Source: Prevotellaceae bacterium (GTDB lineage: Bacteria > Bacteroidota > Bacteroidia > Bacteroidales > Bacteroidaceae). From it: a stretch of 64,000 bases of DNA. Each line of letters begins with the position of its first letter. Position 1 is the first letter of the stretch. The position numbers and the translations under genes were made by a program. Where the stretch lies: positions 3,761 through 67,760 of the forward strand of contig JABZKU010000011.1 of assembly GCA_015257125.1 (NCBI GenBank). Reading direction: 5' to 3'. Shown in pieces: positions 59,989 through 64,000 of this stretch. The notes beneath the pieces were generated by a model. That model ran no database searches and was not told the DNA's origin. It saw only the letters and a program-made list of their open reading frames with translations.

Positions 59989-60342
59989 ATGTACTACATC
60001 TCCAAACGCATCGAAATATCCTATTCACACCAGTTGCACCTCGACTACGAGAGCAAGTGCAACCGCCCCCACGGGCACAATGGCATCATCACCGTCTACT
60101 GTCGCGCCGAAGAACTCGATCACAACGGCATGGTCACCGACTTCACCCACGTCAAGCAACGGGTGCAAGACAAACTCGACCATCGCAACGTGAACGAGAT
60201 CCTCGACTTCAGCACCACCGCCGAGAACATGGCGCGCTGGATTTGCGAACAGGTGCCCAATGCCTACAAGGTGTCGTTCCAAGAGAGCGAGGGCAATGTG
60301 GCGGTGTATGTGAAGCCCGGCTGCGAAAATGCCGACCTCTAA
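59989..60342 (+). CDS. queD: 6-carboxytetrahydropterin synthase
   Basis: QueD converts 7,8-dihydroneopterin triphosphate to 6-carboxytetrahydropterin, the second step of queuosine precursor (preQ0) synthesis. The 117-residue protein has the zinc His in YSHQLHLDYES near 14 and the catalytic Cys and zinc pair in KCNRPHGHNG near 22-31. A later His in LDHRNVNEI near 66 and the final Glu in FQESEGNVAVYV near 100 complete the site. The ATG at 59989 is preceded by an in-frame TTG 6 bases upstream. queE follows; queC and queF are not in the window. Confidence 0.92.
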   Translation: MYYISKRIEISYSHQLHLDYESKCNRPHGHNGIITVYCRAEELDHNGMVTDFTHVKQRVQDKLDHRNVNEILDFSTTAENMARWICEQVPNAYKVSFQESEGNVAVYVKPGCENADL

Positions 60343-60364
60343 CCCACCGATGCCCCGCCGCTCC

Positions 60365-60940
60365 ATGAAAATCAACGAAATTTTCTACTCGCTGCAAGGG
60401 GAAGGCTTTTGGGCCGGCACACCGGCTGTGTTCGTGCGCTTCAGTGGGTGCAACCTCCGTTGCAGTTTCTGTGACACGCAGCACGAAACGGGCACAACGC
60501 TCAGCGAAGCCGAGATCGTGGCGAAGGTGGCGCAATGGCCGGCACGCCATGTGGTGATTACCGGCGGCGAACCGTCGCTCTTCCTCACCGCTTCGCTCGT
60601 CGAGCAGCTTCACTCCATCGGCAAATTTGTGGCCGTCGAAACCAATGGCACACACCCGCTGCCCGAACAGGTGGACTGGGTGACGCTTTCGCCGAAAGAC
60701 GCTTTCGAAGTCAAAGGCACACTGGTGCTCAATCGCTGCGACGAACTCAAAGTCGTTTGCACCGGCACGCCGCCGCCCACCTATCCGCACATTGAGGCCG
60801 CCCACCGCTTCCTACAACCCTGCGACCTGGGCGACGAAACGGAAAACCGCCGCATCATGGCCTACACCGTGGAGTTTTGCAAAGCCCATCCCGAATGGCG
60901 GCTCTCCCTGCAAACCCACAAAATAGCGGGCATACGCTAA
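60365..60940 (+). CDS. queE: 7-carboxy-7-deazaguanine synthase
   Basis: QueE is a radical SAM enzyme that makes 7-carboxy-7-deazaguanine from the QueD product. The 191-residue protein has [20 protein letters not shown] near 4-23, the cluster motif CNLRCSFC (CX3CX2C) near 30, and the SAM-binding ITGGEPSLF near 62. I start at 60365 (MKINEIF), the position homologous to family members; ATG at 60350 would add five residues (MPRRS). It lies 22 bases after queD, so both are co-transcribed. Confidence 0.92.
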   Translation: MKINEIFYSLQGEGFWAGTPAVFVRFSGCNLRCSFCDTQHETGTTLSEAEIVAKVAQWPARHVVITGGEPSLFLTASLVEQLHSIGKFVAVETNGTHPLPEQVDWVTLSPKDAFEVKGTLVLNRCDELKVVCTGTPPPTYPHIEAAHRFLQPCDLGDETENRRIMAYTVEFCKAHPEWRLSLQTHKIAGIR

Positions 60941-61013
60941 ACGCTCGCCCCTTCCCCACGCGGCCACAAGGCCGACACGCTCACTTTCAAACCTCTCATC
61001 CGCCACACGGCTC

Positions 61014-62795
61014 ATGAACCACATTCGCAATTTCTGCATCATTGCCCACATCGACCACGGTAAGAGTACCCTGGCCGACCGACTGCTCGAACGCACTCAG
61101 ACCGTCAAAGTGACGGCCGGACAGATGCTCGACGATATGGACCTCGAAAAAGAACGAGGCATCACCATCAAAAGTCACGCCATCCAGATGAACTACACCC
61201 TGGACGGACAAGACTATGTGCTCAACCTCATCGACACCCCGGGTCACGTGGACTTTGCCTACGAAGTGAGCCGCTCCATCGCGGCCTGCGAAGGCTGTCT
61301 GCTCGTGGTCGACTCGACACAGGGCGTACAAGCACAAACCATCTCGAACCTCTACATGGCCATCGAGCACGACCTCGAAATCATTCCCGTGCTCAACAAG
61401 TGCGACATGCCTAACTCCATGCCCGAAGAGGTGGAAGACGAAATCATCGAACTCATCGGTTGCAAACGCGAAGAGATCATTCGCGCTTCCGGTAAGACGG
61501 GCGAGGGTGTCGACGACATCCTCCGCGCTGTAGTGGAGCGCATTCCCGCTCCCGAAGGCGATCCGGACGCTCCGCTCCAAGCTTTGATCTTCGACTCGGT
61601 GTTCAACTCCTATCGTGGCATCATCGCTTACTTCAAAATCGTGAACGGTTCGATCAAGAGCGGCGAGAACGTACTCTTCGTGAACACCGAACGCCAGTAT
61701 AAGGCGGACGAAGTGGGCGTGCTGAAAATGGATCTCTCGCCACGACAGACCTTGGGCTGCGGTGACGTGGGCTACATCGTGAGCGGTATCAAAACGGCCA
61801 CCGAAGTCAAGGTGGGCGACACAATCACTTCGGTGGAACGCCCCTGCACTGAGGCCATTGCGGGCTTCGAAGAGGTGAAGCCGATGGTATTCGCCGGTGT
61901 CTACCCCATCGAAACGGAGGACTTCGAACTGCTCCGCGCTTCACTCGAAAAGCTCCAGCTCAACGACGCCTCGCTCTCCTTCCAACCCGAATCGTCGGTG
62001 GCCTTGGGCTTCGGTTTCCGCTGCGGCTTCCTCGGATTGCTGCACATGGAAATCGTGCAGGAACGCCTCGACCGTGAGTTCAATATGAACGTGATCACCA
62101 CGGTGCCGAACGTAAGCTACAATGTCTACGACAAGCACAACACGCTGATCGAGGTGCATAACCCCGCCGGTATGCCCGACGCGATGGAGATCGACCACAT
62201 CGAGGAACCGTACATCCGCGCGTCGATCATCACGCGAACGGACTATATCGGCAACATTATGTCGCTCTGCTTGGGCAAGCGCGGCGAACTGATCAAACAG
62301 GAATATGTGTCGGGCGACCGCGTGGAACTGCACTACGACATGCCGCTGGCCGAAATCGTGATCGACTTCTACGACAAACTGAAATCGATCTCAAAGGGCT
62401 ATGCTTCCTTCGACTACCACCCCATCGGGTTCCGCCCCTCGAAACTGGTGAAACTCGACATCTTGCTCAACGGCGAACCCGTGGATGCGCTCTCGACGCT
62501 GACGCACGTGGACAACTCGGTGTACTTCGGGCGCCGCATGTGCGAAAAGCTCAAAGAACTCCTGCCGCGCCAGCAATTTGACATTGCCATTCAGGCGGCC
62601 ATCGGCGCGAAAATCATTGCACGCGAAACCGTGAAGCAGCTGCGTAAGGACGTGACGGCGAAGTGCTACGGTGGTGACATCAGCCGTAAGCGCAAACTGC
62701 TCGAAAAGCAGAAGCGAGGCAAGAAGAAGATGAAGGAAATCGGCAATGTGCAAGTGCCGCAAAAGGCCTTCCTCGCTGTCCTCAAACTTGACTGA
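61014..62795 (+). CDS. lepA: Elongation factor 4 (LepA)
   Basis: LepA is a ribosome-binding GTPase linked to initiation, 30S assembly and back-translocation under stress. The 593-residue length is normal. Visible motifs are G1 [16 protein letters not shown] (about 10-25), G2 RGITIKS near 49, G3 [12 protein letters not shown] near 76-87 and G4 NKCD near 130. [17 protein letters not shown] near 330 is in domain III, and the C-terminal LepA-specific domain holds [17 protein letters not shown] near 555. The gap to queE is 73 bases. Confidence 0.97.
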   Translation: MNHIRNFCIIAHIDHGKSTLADRLLERTQTVKVTAGQMLDDMDLEKERGITIKSHAIQMNYTLDGQDYVLNLIDTPGHVDFAYEVSRSIAACEGCLLVVDSTQGVQAQTISNLYMAIEHDLEIIPVLNKCDMPNSMPEEVEDEIIELIGCKREEIIRASGKTGEGVDDILRAVVERIPAPEGDPDAPLQALIFDSVFNSYRGIIAYFKIVNGSIKSGENVLFVNTERQYKADEVGVLKMDLSPRQTLGCGDVGYIVSGIKTATEVKVGDTITSVERPCTEAIAGFEEVKPMVFAGVYPIETEDFELLRASLEKLQLNDASLSFQPESSVALGFGFRCGFLGLLHMEIVQERLDREFNMNVITTVPNVSYNVYDKHNTLIEVHNPAGMPDAMEIDHIEEPYIRASIITRTDYIGNIMSLCLGKRGELIKQEYVSGDRVELHYDMPLAEIVIDFYDKLKSISKGYASFDYHPIGFRPSKLVKLDILLNGEPVDALSTLTHVDNSVYFGRRMCEKLKELLPRQQFDIAIQAAIGAKIIARETVKQLRKDVTAKCYGGDISRKRKLLEKQKRGKKKMKEIGNVQVPQKAFLAVLKLD

Positions 62796-62855
62796 CGCCC
62801 ACAACGGACGCCGATCGACACACAACTTTCAAAATCGGAATAGATCAATCTCACA

Positions 62856-63875
62856 ATGATAGAAGAAATCAAAACACTGCTCGGCCGCGTGCCTGAGCTG
62901 AAGGCCGAGAACGAAGAGCAGCTCGAACAGTTGCGCCTCGAATTCCTGAGCAAGAAAGGAAAGGTGAACCAACTTGTGGCGGAGTTCCGCAACGTGGCTG
63001 CCGACCAAAAGAAGGAGGTGGGCATCTACCTCAACCAACTCAAAACGGCGCTCCAAGACCGTTTCAACACCCTGAAACAGGAGTTGGCAACGACGGAGGA
63101 CGATCACTCCGCGCTGGACTTGACGCGCACGCCCTACCCCATCGCCTTGGGTACACGCCACCCGCTCTCACTCGTGAAGCAGGAGATCATCGACATCTTC
63201 GGACGCATGGGCTTTTCGCTTGCGGACGGTCCTGAGATCGAAGACGACTGGCATGTGTTTGGCGCGATGAACTTTGCCGAAGATCATCCGGCACGCGACA
63301 TGCAGGACACTTTCTTCGTGGAGACGCATCCCGATGTGATCTTGCGCACGCACACTTCGAGCGTGCAGAGCCGCGTGATGGAACACACGGCGCCCCCGAT
63401 TCGCGTGATTTGCCCGGGTCGTGTGTATCGCAACGAAGCGATTTCGGCACGCGCGCACTGCTTCTTCCACCAAGTGGAGGGCTTGTACATCGACAAGGAT
63501 GTGTCGTTCACTGACTTGAAACAGGTGTTGCTCGCTTTCGCCCGCGAGATGTTCGGCGCGGACACGGAGATTCGCCTGCGCCCGTCTTACTTCCCCTTCA
63601 CAGAGCCTTCGGCAGAAATGGACATTTCCTGCAACATCTGCGGCGGCGAGGGTTGCGGCTTCTGCAAACACACCGGTTGGGTGGAGATCTTGGGCTGCGG
63701 TATGGTCGACCCGGCGGTGCTTGAGGCGAACGGCATCGATTCGAAGGTGTACAAGGGTTATGCTTTCGGTATGGGTGTGGAGCGCATCACGAACCTGAAA
63801 TATCAGGTGAACGACTTGCGCCTCTTCTCCGAAAACGATGTGCGCTTCTTGAATCAATTCATGGCGGCGCACTAA
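62856..63875 (+). CDS. pheS: Phenylalanyl-tRNA synthetase alpha subunit
   Basis: PheS carries the catalytic core of the alpha2beta2 PheRS. The 339-residue protein has an N-terminal coiled-coil arm (about 1-80), class II motif 1 around HPLSLVKQEIIDIFGRMGF near 103, and motif 2 around VICPGRVYRNEAISARAHCFFHQVEG (for example PGRVYRNEAISA) near 187. Motif 3 is GYAFGMGVERITNLKY near 303. RTHTSSVQSR near 166 is also conserved. It lies 60 bases after lepA; pheT is not beside it, as is common in Bacteroidota. The 125 bases after the stop hold nothing I recognise. Confidence 0.96.
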   Translation: MIEEIKTLLGRVPELKAENEEQLEQLRLEFLSKKGKVNQLVAEFRNVAADQKKEVGIYLNQLKTALQDRFNTLKQELATTEDDHSALDLTRTPYPIALGTRHPLSLVKQEIIDIFGRMGFSLADGPEIEDDWHVFGAMNFAEDHPARDMQDTFFVETHPDVILRTHTSSVQSRVMEHTAPPIRVICPGRVYRNEAISARAHCFFHQVEGLYIDKDVSFTDLKQVLLAFAREMFGADTEIRLRPSYFPFTEPSAEMDISCNICGGEGCGFCKHTGWVEILGCGMVDPAVLEANGIDSKVYKGYAFGMGVERITNLKYQVNDLRLFSENDVRFLNQFMAAH

Positions 63876-64000
63876 TCTCCCCTTGCACCGCGTGACTCAC
63901 TCGCTAAGCGACCGGCTATCGCGGCGCGACGATTTCCACGAAAGCAAAATATTGCTGTCCGGTAAAAGTTTTTCTCTCCACATAAAATAAGGCTGAAGTC

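Overview
The window looks like a chromosome segment from a Bacteroidota, most likely order Bacteroidales (a Prevotella-like lineage is my weak guess). The reasons are SusC/SusD pairs, DUF4249 and fasciclin lipoproteins, a DUF177-rpmF-fabH-era cluster, an lpxD-lpxC-lpxA-miaA cluster, very little Shine-Dalgarno signal, and repeated promoters of the Bacteroidales kind (TAnnTTTG with TTG 20 bases upstream). The coding sequence is moderately GC-rich and nearly all genes are intact core genes. No transposase, integrase, CRISPR array or rRNA gene is visible.

Layout. 1-380: the 5' end of a class II tRNA (probably Leu) cut by the window edge, and its promoter. 380-5132 (minus strand): lrgAB, then an operon of two unknown proteins, a thioesterase, aroB and an EamA transporter. 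5262-9636 (minus): rlmD and an AddB-like helicase/nuclease. 10311-17288 (plus): phosphoethanolamine transferase, acyltransferase, tsaC, a CBS-type chloride channel, ubiE/menG and aroE. 17444-20491 (minus): era, fabH, rpmF and DUF177. 20981-29332 (minus): an OmpA lipoprotein, pyrF, a two-gene split OmpA system, prfA, a GIY-YIG protein and purM. 29381-31046: lemA and a TPM-domain protein. 31194-35517: miaA, a pRiA4b-family protein, lpxA, lpxC and lpxD. 36129-54384: one seven-gene unit with three multi-FAS1 lipoproteins and two SusC/SusD pairs. 54907-58315: a TonB receptor with a DUF4249 lipoprotein. 59406-63875 (plus): a small lipoprotein, queD, queE, lepA and pheS.

The most interesting part is the 18-kb fasciclin/SusCD unit. 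One promoter stands at its head and one terminator at its end. Its three long intercistronic gaps each hold a hairpin without a T-run, while its three short gaps hold none, so the transcript is divided FasA-SusC1 | SusD1-FasB | FasC-SusC2 | SusD2. No glycosidase, peptidase or regulator is present, so it does not look like an ordinary polysaccharide utilisation locus.

The intergenic DNA also carries structure that the genes do not explain: four copies of a dispersed element with a 21-bp period (T-tract, CGCG-like core, A-tract), a cluster of GGTGAAGGC/TTCACC words in front of the TonB receptor, and a recurring ACTCCT(T)TATATATAG-like word close to gene 3' ends. Two gene-level oddities are an LpxC without the FabZ domain usual in Bacteroidota, and an OmpA function split into a double-barrel protein and a separate peptidoglycan-binding protein.
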